Shown: positions 8,651 through 16,083 of the stretch, one piece after another
How the letters are laid out: each line of letters starts with the position of its first letter
Position numbering within the stretch: position 1 is the stretch's first letter
Notes under the pieces: generated by a model
Seen by the model: only the letters and a program-made list of their open reading frames with translations
Told to the model about the DNA's origin: nothing
Databases searched by the model: none
Program-made: the position numbers and the translations under genes
Source: Streptosporangiaceae bacterium
GTDB lineage: Bacteria; Actinomycetota; Actinomycetes; Streptosporangiales; Streptosporangiaceae
DNA: 61,359 nt
Assembly (NCBI GenBank): GCA_025964715.1
Contig: JAOPYH010000340.1
Location: 1 to 61,359, forward strand
Reading direction: 5' to 3'

Positions 8651-9424
8651 TCAGCCGGCGTCGGGGTCCGGCGCCGGCCGGGCGTCGCGGGCCACGGCCC
8701 CGGCGAGCTGGTCGCCGAGCGCGGTCCGCACCTCCGTCTCCATGCACTGGGCGAGGAGCCCCTCGACCGCGAGCTGCGCGAGCGGACGCAACCGCTGGAC
8801 GAACAGTGCCGCCTCGGAGATCTCCTCCCCGCTGACCAGCCCCTCGGCACTGAGATTGCCGTGCTCATGGGCCAGGTCGACGAACCGCCGCGCGATCACG
8901 CCGCAGTCCTCACGGATCCGGCCGGCGATCTCGAAGACCGCCGGCAGCGGTATCCCGGCCGCCACGAGCTCGGCCCCGACGTGCAGCAACCGCGGGCTGG
9001 GCACCTTGAACCGGCCGCCGCTCTCGGCCTCCAGGAACCCGTGCTTCTCGGCCATCCGCAACATCGCGGGAAATTCGTCGGTCTCCGGATCGACGCCGAA
9101 GAGTTGCGTGAGCTCGGCGGTGTCGACGCGGCCGGGAATCTCATCCGACCACGGATCGGTGAGCACCTTCTCCAGACCGAGCAGGTCGCTGAGATTGCGG
9201 CCCCGCTCCCAAGCCGAGATCAACTCGGCGATCGTAACCAGCGTGTAGCCACGGCCCAGAAGCTGGCCGATCAGCCGCAGCCGGGCCAGATGGGACTCGT
9301 CATAGAGCCCGACCCGCCCCTGAAGCCGAGGAGGCGGAAGCAGCCCGCGATCCTGATACGCCCGTACGTTCCGCACCGTCGAACCGGCGGCATGGGCGAG
9401 GTCATCGATTCTGAAAACGGACAT
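8651..9424 (-). CDS. MerR-family transcriptional regulator
   Basis: The start is ATG 9424, giving 257 aa. The N-terminus FRIDDLAHAAGSTVRNVRAY followed by QDRGLLPPPRLQGRVGLYD is a complete MerR winged HTH, with 'RLRLIGQLLGRGYTL' as the linking helix. The remaining 180 residues are helical and contain no Cys cluster for metal sensing, unlike SoxR or CueR. The C-terminal region (VPSPRLLHVGAELVAAGIPL, AVEGLLAQC) resembles the DUF-like sensory region of large actinobacterial MerR proteins. A longer frame reaches 9700, but those residues lack MerR character. No operator was recognised, and the gene stands alone. Confidence 0.85.
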   Translation of the reverse strand: MSVFRIDDLAHAAGSTVRNVRAYQDRGLLPPPRLQGRVGLYDESHLARLRLIGQLLGRGYTLVTIAELISAWERGRNLSDLLGLEKVLTDPWSDEIPGRVDTAELTQLFGVDPETDEFPAMLRMAEKHGFLEAESGGRFKVPSPRLLHVGAELVAAGIPLPAVFEIAGRIREDCGVIARRFVDLAHEHGNLSAEGLVSGEEISEAALFVQRLRPLAQLAVEGLLAQCMETEVRTALGDQLAGAVARDARPAPDPDAG

Positions 9425-9768
9425 GCCACCGCATCTATCGCCGGAATCAGCCTTACGCACGGATGCTACCGGCGCCCCGCAACACCTCGACGGCTGTGTC
9501 GACTTCATCAACCTGGTTGCGGCCACCTGGCCAGGGCCGGCCAGGACGAGCGTGCCCAGCCGGTCGGCCGTGGCCCGGTCGACGCCGTCGAACTTCGACC
9601 CTTGACAGAACCTGTCCGAGAGTCGCGGAGGTTTGCAGCTATCGGGGCCAGGGACAGTGAGGGGCTGGCAGCTGCGCCCGGCGAGTCGGCTTGCCGACAT
9701 GTGCCTGGTGCCGGATTCCCCGCCCGCTGGGGGCGGGGAACCCGCGCTGGTATGTCAGCGTCCCCGGC
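9425..9768. other. Gene-free stretch between MerR and the beta-helix gene
   Basis: No supportable gene is present. The minus-strand frame running into MerR from 9700 has a coding-like stretch (about 9510-9600) but no clean start. A TTGACA at 9604-9609 on the plus strand has no convincing partner box or gene to drive. The GC-rich GGATTCCCCGCCC...GGGCGGGGAA inverted repeat near 9714-9740 lies just beyond the beta-helix stop and probably acts as its terminator. Confidence 0.4.
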
Positions 9769-10605
9769 TTAGGGGGTGCAGTTGATGTTGGGCGTGCATT
9801 GGGCCGGGTTGCCGTTACCGCTGGCCCGGTTGCCGCCGCCGTCGGTGACGCCGACCGCGGCTTCGATGCCGAAGTCAACGTTGTTGCGTGCGCGGTTGTG
9901 GGCGATCACGGTTGCCGCATCGGTTGAGTCGACGTCGATGCCGTCGTCGCCGTTGATGTTGGCGTCGTTGTGTTCGAGGCGGGTGGCTGTCGCGGTGGAG
10001 AGGACGGCGATGCCGTCGGTGGTGTTGTTCACCGCGGTGTTGTGGCTCAGCCGGTTCTCTGTACTTGTGCCTCCGATGCTGATCCCGGAGACACCGTTGT
10101 TGAGGGTGACGCTGTACTTCACGCGCGAGTTAGTGACGGAAATCAGCCGGATCCCAAGAGCCCCGTTTTGGTAGCTGTTGCTGTAGCTGACGCGCAGGCG
10201 GTCCACGCCGCTGGCGTCGATGCCGTCATTGAGGTTGCTGATGGCGAGGATGTGGTCCACGCTGTTGCGGTTTGCGCCGGTCCCGAGACTGACCCCGTCG
10301 TCGAAGCCGGTGACGGTGCCGTTTTTGATTGTCACCTCGATATGACCGGTGGGGGACGTTCCGGCCGGGCTGTTGTCGATCCCGTTAGTACTGCCGGTGG
10401 TGCCGTCGATGGTATGGCCGTTGAGGTCGATGGTGATGTTGGGTGCGCCGACTTCGAGGCCGATGGCAGGGCAGTTGCGTAGGTCGTTGGCGAGCTTGAC
10501 GGATTTGGTGATGACCTGTCCGCAGACGACGGTGTCATCGGCCCAGGCGGGCGTGGGCATGGCGCAGGCAGCAGCGCATAGCAGCACGGTGGCCGTTCGC
10601 TTCAC
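9769..10605 (-). CDS. Secreted right-handed beta-helix protein (NosD/pectate-lyase-like fold)
   Basis: The 278-aa product has a Sec signal (MKRTATVLLCAAACAMPTP then AWA-DD, cleavage near residue 22) from a GTG start with GGGGGAA upstream. The mature protein begins with TVVCGQVITKSVKLANDL and then shows beta-helix coils of 22-24 residues: ITIDLNGHTIDG, IEVTIKNGTVTGFDDGV, VDHILAISNLNDGID, NRLSHNTAVNNTTDGIAV, TRLEHNDANINGDDGID. Asn/Asp-Gly turns at the end of each coil are typical of PbH1 repeats. Four Cys residues near the two ends may form disulfides. No catalytic Asp/Arg set of a polysaccharide lyase is obvious. It may bind or process a polysaccharide outside the cell. Confidence 0.85.
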   Translation of the reverse strand: MKRTATVLLCAAACAMPTPAWADDTVVCGQVITKSVKLANDLRNCPAIGLEVGAPNITIDLNGHTIDGTTGSTNGIDNSPAGTSPTGHIEVTIKNGTVTGFDDGVSLGTGANRNSVDHILAISNLNDGIDASGVDRLRVSYSNSYQNGALGIRLISVTNSRVKYSVTLNNGVSGISIGGTSTENRLSHNTAVNNTTDGIAVLSTATATRLEHNDANINGDDGIDVDSTDAATVIAHNRARNNVDFGIEAAVGVTDGGGNRASGNGNPAQCTPNINCTP

Positions 10606-11374
10606 TGATGTTCCCCCATCTTGATCGGTCCACGCGGACGCGTGGTCTTAGACCTTCCTCGGATCCACGGACACAGTTGGACTTTCGGAGATAACGGACA
10701 AGGGGCCGAGCGATCGGCCCAGTCCAGGGCGAAAACTGTGTCATTGCCGCACCACTATCGGAACCGTCACAACGGCCGCCGCCGCAACGCCTCCCAGGGC
10801 GTGAGCCGACACAGAAGCCGAACGCATCAAGTCTCCCCGAATATGCCCGTTTACCCGATGCAGCCGATGCAGCCGATGCCGCCGGGAACCTGGATGCCGT
10901 GGTCACCCAGTGGTCCCTTTCCTCGTTGTAACCACACAGATTTACAATCATCCACGGGCGCCGAAAAATAGCCGGCTCTTGATCACATTGATGAAGGCGC
11001 TATCGGTAAAGCTGGGCATAAGGGACCACGTAAAGGGGCAAATGTGTGTAGGGCCGTAGGGCATAAGGTCTCTGGGAAAACGGTCGCGCCGTCGAACGAC
11101 CCAGCCACCTTTAAATACGTAAGTACGACAGTTACGCCGCAACGTCCTGGATGGACCGGCCGGGCCGCTCGCTGTGGCAGGGGTGGAGTGAGTAGCTAAT
11201 ACCGGCACCTGGGACATGACTCCGTGCGGCGCGCGCGCCCGTCATGGCAGCGGTCCAGAGGGGGTCACGGGCGGTTAGCAGGATGGCGTCAAGGTGCCAT
11301 CTAGCCAACCCCCCTTCTTGGCCTTAGTCTCATCAGCGTGTAGTCAGCTAGTTTGCTACGCAAGGAGGCTATTG
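10606..11374. other. Long gene-free region with lower GC
   Basis: About 770 bases hold no convincing gene. Several frames are open but lack coding-like composition or ribosome sites. Bases 10940-11140 are clearly AT-richer than the surroundings (for example TTTAAATACGTAAGTACG near 11111), which suits promoter DNA or foreign origin. A three-unit nonamer repeat lies at 10855-10881. The region just before 11375 contains the ribosome site AAGGAGG. Confidence 0.4.
10855..10881. repeat. Short tandem nonamer repeat
   Basis: The unit CCGATGCAG occurs twice exactly (10855-10863 and 10864-10872) and a third time with changes at the end. It lies in otherwise non-coding DNA and has no visible function. 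Confidence 0.6.
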
Positions 11375-11839
11375 ATGCAGATCGGTGAGCTGCCGTACAT
11401 CGATGAGCATGCGACCGACATCGCGGCCAGCGTCGATGATGCCTGGCCCGTTCTCCTTGAGTCATTGCAGGCAGCATTCTCACGAGCCGGCATGGCTGGC
11501 TACGCCCGGATCATTCGGTCCGCTCCCTGGAGAGCGTCCGGGCCACGGCCGCTGGCCGAAGGCTCGACGCTACCTGGCTTTCGAGTAGCCGCTGCGGTCC
11601 GGGGCCGTGAACTTGCGCTTGAGGGGCGCCATTGCTTTTCGGTCTACTCCTGGATCTTTCGCCTCGAACAGGTCAGTGTGGATCGATCACGGCTACGTGC
11701 CGAAACTCGGGCTGCATTTCCCGGCTTGGCGGGTGGCGTCTACCGGCTGCTCGTCATTGGCACGGGCGGTCACGCGGTTGGCGTGCGGCGCTTGCTCGCA
11801 CTCGTAAAGCGCCGATCCGAGCTCGGCGCGCGACCTTGA
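11375..11839 (+). CDS. SRPBCC/DUF2867-like small protein
   Basis: The start at ATG 11375 follows AAGGAGG by six bases and gives 154 aa. The sequence alternates strands and helices in the way of START/SRPBCC proteins: ATDIAASVDDAWPVLLES near the N-terminus, LPGFRVAAAVRGRELALEGRHCFSVY (quoted in part: GRELALEGRHCFSVY) in the middle, then SRLRAETRAAFPGLAGGVYR and a C-terminal helix with VRRLLALVKRR. This fits the family that includes polyketide cyclases and many hypothetical actinobacterial lipid-binding proteins. No partner gene is close. The function is unknown; a hydrophobic ligand is likely by fold only. Confidence 0.65.
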   Translation: MQIGELPYIDEHATDIAASVDDAWPVLLESLQAAFSRAGMAGYARIIRSAPWRASGPRPLAEGSTLPGFRVAAAVRGRELALEGRHCFSVYSWIFRLEQVSVDRSRLRAETRAAFPGLAGGVYRLLVIGTGGHAVGVRRLLALVKRRSELGARP

Positions 11840-12245
11840 ACCGGATTCCGCGCCTAGGCTCTCAAGGTAGGTCAGCCGAAGAGACTCACGAACAAGTAGC
11901 TGGTGTGGCGTGGCTACGGCGTTCTCGTAGAACGGCCTGCTGCCACGGAGACGCCGCAGCCTTGCGACCCTGCGTCCGTCCCGGAGGACCCGGGCTCTGA
12001 ACCACCAGGTCTGCGAAAGAAGGTACCGGTGCCCGGCGGCCTCCGCAGCCGAACCCGCCCCGCCGGCCCCTTCGGGACATTCCGGACAGCCAAAGTGCCC
12101 TCAATGAATCGTGAGCGGCCTGGTCAGCGGCTCCAAGGTAACGGGAGGGATACGAACTGTGCTCGGATAGGTTTCGTCGTGGTCCATAGCGTGGCAAGGC
12201 GCGTCCTAGTCATGGAGATCCTCCGGGCTAAGGGGCGGCATTAAC
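11840..12245. other. Gene-free stretch
   Basis: About 400 bases without a confident gene. A plus-strand frame from 11903 is open to 12244 but is Pro/Arg-rich with no family signal and stops directly before the next start, so it is taken as chance. The last 30 bases contain AAGGGGCGG, a possible ribosome site for the GTG at 12246. Confidence 0.35.
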
Positions 12246-13271
12246 GTGGATGCATCGAAGCGAGTCGCAACTGTAGGGATCCCCCTGGTGATCGCTGTGA
12301 TCTCAGTGTCGGTCCGCTGGATCCTGTTCTCCACGGGCATCCTCTACGGTGAAACAGCCTCAAAAATGGCCGGTCTCGCCGTGGCCGGCGTGATCATCGT
12401 TGCGGGGGCTGTATCGCTTTCCCGGCTGCGAGGAGGCGGCGCGCCCACCCAGGCCGCGTCGCCAGAATCGATCATCGCGGTGATCGCTGGAGTTCTGGGT
12501 TTGGCGACCGCCGCCTACGGGGTGGGTGAGCTACTCGCTCCCAATACTCCGGTCGCCGCGGCAGCGCCCGCCTGCGATGGCGCACCCGTCTACGGAGCGC
12601 GCTTCTTCGCGGTAACGCAAGATATTGGAACGAACTCGCGTTGGGGCGCGGGACGGCAGTATGCGCAGGCGAACCGGTACGCGGGAGGCTGTGCTCTGGG
12701 ATTCGATGGATACTGCATCGGCCCTCCCGAGCCGAACTTCATGTTGAAGACACCGGACCAGCGGTGGCTCATTGTGCACAATCGAAATGAGCTGGTCGCC
12801 TCCGCCGTGGTGATGTCGCAGAGTCCTGAATCCAAGCTCGGATCTGCGCCGAGCGGTAGGTGCGCAGGGCTGGGAGGTCGATCCCAGCCGTCCACCATCA
12901 GCGACTTCTCCTATGATCTTCGGAGCGGGGAACTGAGCGCCTCAGCCAAGCGTGCGGTCGGTGTCGGTTACGGACTTACGGCAGTCTCCGATATCGGTCA
13001 GGTGTATCGAGCGATCGCCTTGGGCACAGACACCCGTTTCTCCGCCAAGCTCCCACCCGCCGGCGTGGCGGGCGGACTCGGCATTAGGGACGGTCGCGCC
13101 TTCGTGGCTGCTGCAATCTGCCTGGGGGACAATGTACCTGTTGTGGACTCGCTGAAAGCCGAGCTTCTGACGCTGCGTAATTCCAAGATCGTCGACGTTC
13201 AACCGACAGCCACGGTTCCCGCGTCCGTGCGCCCAAAGCTGGCACAAATCGCCTGCAACGGCTCCGGGTGA
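12246..13271 (+). CDS. Membrane-anchored protein with extracytoplasmic Cys-rich domain, unknown
   Basis: The 341-aa product has three predicted membrane helices in its first 105 residues (VGIPLVIAVISVSVRWILF, MAGLAVAGVIIVAGAVSL, SIIAVIAGVLGLATAAYGVG). A 235-residue domain follows that is probably outside the cell. This part carries about six Cys, including CALGFDGYC, APSGRCAG, AICLG and a final IACNGSG, suggesting disulfides. Motifs such as PDQRWLIVHNRNELVASAVV and YGLTAVSDIGQVYRAIALG are not from any family I recognise. The GTG start is chosen because it is the first after a purine-rich site. It stands alone with no clear operon partner. Confidence 0.6.
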   Translation: MDASKRVATVGIPLVIAVISVSVRWILFSTGILYGETASKMAGLAVAGVIIVAGAVSLSRLRGGGAPTQAASPESIIAVIAGVLGLATAAYGVGELLAPNTPVAAAAPACDGAPVYGARFFAVTQDIGTNSRWGAGRQYAQANRYAGGCALGFDGYCIGPPEPNFMLKTPDQRWLIVHNRNELVASAVVMSQSPESKLGSAPSGRCAGLGGRSQPSTISDFSYDLRSGELSASAKRAVGVGYGLTAVSDIGQVYRAIALGTDTRFSAKLPPAGVAGGLGIRDGRAFVAAAICLGDNVPVVDSLKAELLTLRNSKIVDVQPTATVPASVRPKLAQIACNGSG

Positions 13272-13367
13272 TCGCTCCGGCCCTGTCTGGGGATCTTGCG
13301 TTAGCGCCGGGGCCCTCGAGGTCGCCACCAAGGGAATAACGAGGCACTTTGCAGGCTTGCCATCCAC

Positions 13368-14333
13368 ATGTCTGAGATGAAATACCGCCGCCTCGGCGAC
13401 TCTGGTCTGGTGGTCTCGGTCGTGGGCCTCGGTGGGAACAACTTCGGCCGGAACGGCCGTGTCGACGCCGAGGGAACCGTCAAGGTCGTCGACGCCGCCC
13501 AGGAGGTCGGCGTCACCCTCATAGACACCGCAGACATCTATGGCGACTCCGAGGAGTTGCTCGGCGAGGCGTTGAAGGGCCGCCGTGACGAGTTCGTGCT
13601 CGCGACCAAGTTCGGCAGCGACCTGAAGGGCGCCAACGGCCCTGACTGGGGCGCACGCGGCTCCCGCCGCTACATCCGGCGCGCCGTCGAGCGGTCGCTG
13701 CGGCGGCTCCAGACCGATCACATCGACCTCTACCAGCTGCACTTCCCCGACCCGGCCACCCCGCTGGAGGAGACGCTTGAGGCGCTCACCGAGCTCGTAC
13801 GTGAGGGCAAGGTCCGCTACATCGGCTCCTCCAACCTGGCCGCCTGGCAGATCGCCCACACGCACTGGATCTCCAGCGCCCAGGGGCTGTCCCCCTTCAT
13901 CAGCGCCCAGAACGAATACAGCCTGCTCGACCGGCGCGTCGAGTCCGAACTCCTCCCCGCCGCCGAGCATTTCGGCGTGGGTGTGCTGCCCTACTTCCCG
14001 TTGGCGAGCGGCCTGCTGACCGGGAAGTACCGGCGCGGCGCCGAGCTCCCCGAAAACAGCCGCTACCAGGCGTGGGGGATGGGCGACGAGCTCACCGACA
14101 TCAAGTTCGACGCGATCGAGGGGCTCACCGCGTTCGCCGAGGAGCGTGGCCTCGGCCTGCTCGACGTGGCGATCTCCGGCCTGGCCGCGCAGCCCGCGGT
14201 GGCCTCGGTCATCGCCGGCGCCACCAAGCCCGAGCAGATCCGCGCCAACGCGGCCGCCGGCCTGTGGGAACCGACCGCCGAGGACCTCGAGGCCCTCGAC
14301 AAGATCGTCCCTCGGGGCACCCGGGTCCTCTGA
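13368..14333 (+). CDS. Aldo/keto reductase
   Basis: This 321-aa NADPH-dependent TIM-barrel reductase has the AKR tetrad Asp53, Tyr58 (in LIDTADIYGDSEELLGE), Lys81 (ATKFGSD) and His125 (LYQLHFPDP). The C-terminal cofactor region reads ASVIAGATKPEQIRANAAA, typical of the AKR group that includes YghZ/Tas-like proteins and voltage-channel beta subunits. The substrate is not determined by sequence. The gene is followed after 106 bases by an SDR oxidoreductase on the same strand, and a TetR regulator points at both from the right, so a small redox or detoxification unit is plausible. Confidence 0.92.
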   Translation: MSEMKYRRLGDSGLVVSVVGLGGNNFGRNGRVDAEGTVKVVDAAQEVGVTLIDTADIYGDSEELLGEALKGRRDEFVLATKFGSDLKGANGPDWGARGSRRYIRRAVERSLRRLQTDHIDLYQLHFPDPATPLEETLEALTELVREGKVRYIGSSNLAAWQIAHTHWISSAQGLSPFISAQNEYSLLDRRVESELLPAAEHFGVGVLPYFPLASGLLTGKYRRGAELPENSRYQAWGMGDELTDIKFDAIEGLTAFAEERGLGLLDVAISGLAAQPAVASVIAGATKPEQIRANAAAGLWEPTAEDLEALDKIVPRGTRVL

Positions 14334-14439
14334 CCTGAGAAGACCTCCTCCCGGCCTCGGGCGTCGCCACGGCTGCCGCGCCCGGGGCCGTTCCGGTGGG
14401 CCCTCCACCACACCCGCGGCACATCCGATCGGAGATTGC

Positions 14440-15246
14440 ATGAACACGAGTGCGCGCGCTGTCGAAGGCCCGGACGGAGATCGCCCGGGGCTGGACGCCC
14501 GCAAGGTCCTGATCACGGGCGGCACCAGCGGACTGGGCCTGGCGATGGCCTCCGCACTGGCGCACGCGGGAGCGACAGTGGCGCTGACCGGCCGGTCCGG
14601 CGACCGCGCACGCGAGGTAGCGGCAACGCTCCCGGGCGCCATCGGCATCGAACTCGACGTGCTTGACGAGGTCTCGGTGTCCCGCGCCGTGGAGCAGGCC
14701 TGGGGCGCGCTCGACGGCGTCGACATGGTGGTCAACAACGCCGGCATCGGGATGCGGACCGTCAACCCGCGCTTCCTCAGCGAGCCGCAGGGGTTCTGGA
14801 AGGTCCGCGCCGACGGCTTCCGCGCCGTGATCGACACCAACCTGACCGGCTACTTCCTCGTCGCCCGCGAAATCACGCCGAGGATGCTCGCCGCCGGACG
14901 GGGCCGCATCGTCAACATCTCGATGAACCACACCACCATGAACCGCGCGGGCTTCGTCCCCTACGGCCCCTCGCGGGCCGGCGCCGAGGCGCTCTCGCGG
15001 ATCATGGCGGCCGATCTCGCGGGCACCGGCGTCACGGTCAACCTCCTGCTGCCCGGCGGGGCCACCGTCACCGGCATGCTGCCGGACGAGGAGATCCCGG
15101 AGAACCACTCGTTCATCGACCCCGGCGTCATGGGACCCCCGATCGTCTGGCTGGCCTCCGCGGCGGCCGACGCCGTCCATGACGAGCGCATCGTCGCCAT
15201 CGAGTTCGACGACTGGCTGCGCGGCCGCGACGCTGTAACAGCCTGA
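14440..15246 (+). CDS. Short-chain dehydrogenase/reductase with Arg in place of catalytic Lys
   Basis: From ATG 14440 (GGAG upstream) the product is 268 aa. The NAD(P)-binding TGGTSGLG at residues 26-33, NNAG at 99-102 and the active-site Asn in IDTNLTGYF are classical. Ser161 (VNISMNH) and Tyr175 are in place, but the YxxxK motif reads YGPSR, so residue 179 is Arg rather than Lys. Some SDR subfamilies carry this change, and it may lower or alter catalysis. The C-terminal section (LLPGGATVTGMLPDEEIPE) is normal for the family. It follows the aldo/keto reductase and converges on TetR. Confidence 0.88.
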   Translation: MNTSARAVEGPDGDRPGLDARKVLITGGTSGLGLAMASALAHAGATVALTGRSGDRAREVAATLPGAIGIELDVLDEVSVSRAVEQAWGALDGVDMVVNNAGIGMRTVNPRFLSEPQGFWKVRADGFRAVIDTNLTGYFLVAREITPRMLAAGRGRIVNISMNHTTMNRAGFVPYGPSRAGAEALSRIMAADLAGTGVTVNLLLPGGATVTGMLPDEEIPENHSFIDPGVMGPPIVWLASAAADAVHDERIVAIEFDDWLRGRDAVTA

Positions 15247-15251
15247 GGGGA

Positions 15252-15319
15252 CCCGGCTCCGTCCGAAGGCCGTGCAGGCCTTGGCGACCCCGCTATTCGC
15301 CGGGGTCGCGGGAGCCGGG
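15252..15319. terminator. Nested inverted repeats between SDR and TetR genes
   Basis: An inner perfect 9-bp stem, GCGACCCCG (15284-15292) with CGGGGTCGC (15301-15309), sits inside an outer stem CCCGGCTCC (15252-15260) with GGAGCCGGG (15311-15319). It lies at the convergence of the two genes and covers the last codons of tetR, so it probably terminates both transcripts. There is no T-tract, as is common at high GC. Confidence 0.6.
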
Positions 15320-15889
15320 CCGCCGATCGGGCATCCGGCGGCCCGCCGTGAGCCCTCGCAACATCAGCTCCAGCCAGCGGTCACGCGCGCACAGGTCGAT
15401 CTCGTCCCCCGGCATGGTCGTGAGCAGCAGGGCGATGTCGTCGCTGGTGACGTCCGGGTGGAGGTCACCGGCGTCGTGGGCGGCGGCGATGAGGCGGGCG
15501 AGACCGGCCCGAGCGCGCATGCGCTCGCCGGCCTGGTCGTCACCGTTGATCCCTAGTGCCGCCGCGGCGGTCTTGACCGCGCGGTCCTCGCCGCTGACGT
15601 CGATGAGCGGGGTCAGGACGCCGGCGATCTCCTCGAGCGCGCGACCGCCCCCGTGGACCCGCTCGACCGCGATCTCCACGGACTCCACCACGCGCCTGGT
15701 GCGGTCGGCCATGGCCGCCGCGATCAGGTCCGCCTTCGTCGGAAAGTGCCGGTAGAGCGTTCCGACGGCCACTCCGGCGGCCTGGGCGATCTGGTCCATG
15801 CCCGCGCTCGGGCCATGGGAGGCGATCTGCACCCGTGTCGCTTCAAGGATGCGGGCGCGGTTGCGCGCCGCGTCGGCACGGAGACCCAT
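15293..15889 (-). CDS. TetR-family transcriptional regulator
   Basis: From ATG 15889 the protein has 198 aa. RNRARILEATRVQIASHG opens the TetR DNA-binding domain, and GMDQIAQAAGVAVGTLYRHF followed by PTKADLI completes the HTH. The C-terminal ligand domain is helical (LTPLIDVSGEDRAVKTAAAA, LLLTTMPGDEIDLCARDRW) in the manner of TetR proteins with a C-terminal SACE_7040-like domain. An upstream ATG at 15928 would add 13 untypical residues. Two GAAC-N4-GTTC palindromes lie 47-82 bases upstream, suggesting autorepression and possible control of asnB on the other side. Confidence 0.92.
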   Translation of the reverse strand: MGLRADAARNRARILEATRVQIASHGPSAGMDQIAQAAGVAVGTLYRHFPTKADLIAAAMADRTRRVVESVEIAVERVHGGGRALEEIAGVLTPLIDVSGEDRAVKTAAAALGINGDDQAGERMRARAGLARLIAAAHDAGDLHPDVTSDDIALLLTTMPGDEIDLCARDRWLELMLRGLTAGRRMPDRRPGSRDPGE

Positions 15890-15936
15890 CTCACACCGGC
15901 CTTTACCAGAGCGGTCCTGTCCACACACCCAAACCC

Positions 15937-15971
15937 GAACTATAGTTCACATAGTAGCTGAACCAAGGTTC
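15937..15971. promoter_or_regulatory. Paired GAAC-N4-GTTC palindromes (candidate TetR operators)
   Basis: GAACTATAGTTC at 15937-15948 is a perfect 12-bp palindrome. GAACCAAGGTTC at 15960-15971 has the same outer bases with a two-base central mismatch. The centres are 23 bp apart, about two helical turns, so two dimers could bind one face of the DNA. The element sits in the tetR-asnB divergent region. Confidence 0.7.
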
Positions 15972-16083
15972 ACTATCTGGCGGGGAGCGACGAAGACTTC
16001 CCGATCACGCAGGTCGTAGCGCTGTGCCCGAGTTCCAGCGCCCTCTCGCGACCTGCCCGATCTAGCAAGGAGGCGCATGCTTC

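Noticed and set aside
10535..10951. 138-codon minus-strand frame over the beta-helix promoter
   Set aside because: It overlaps the signal peptide of the beta-helix gene in another frame and has no family match or ribosome site.
11903..12244. 113-codon plus-strand frame before the membrane-anchored protein
   Set aside because: Pro/Arg-rich and featureless; it ends exactly before the next start but shows no coding signal.
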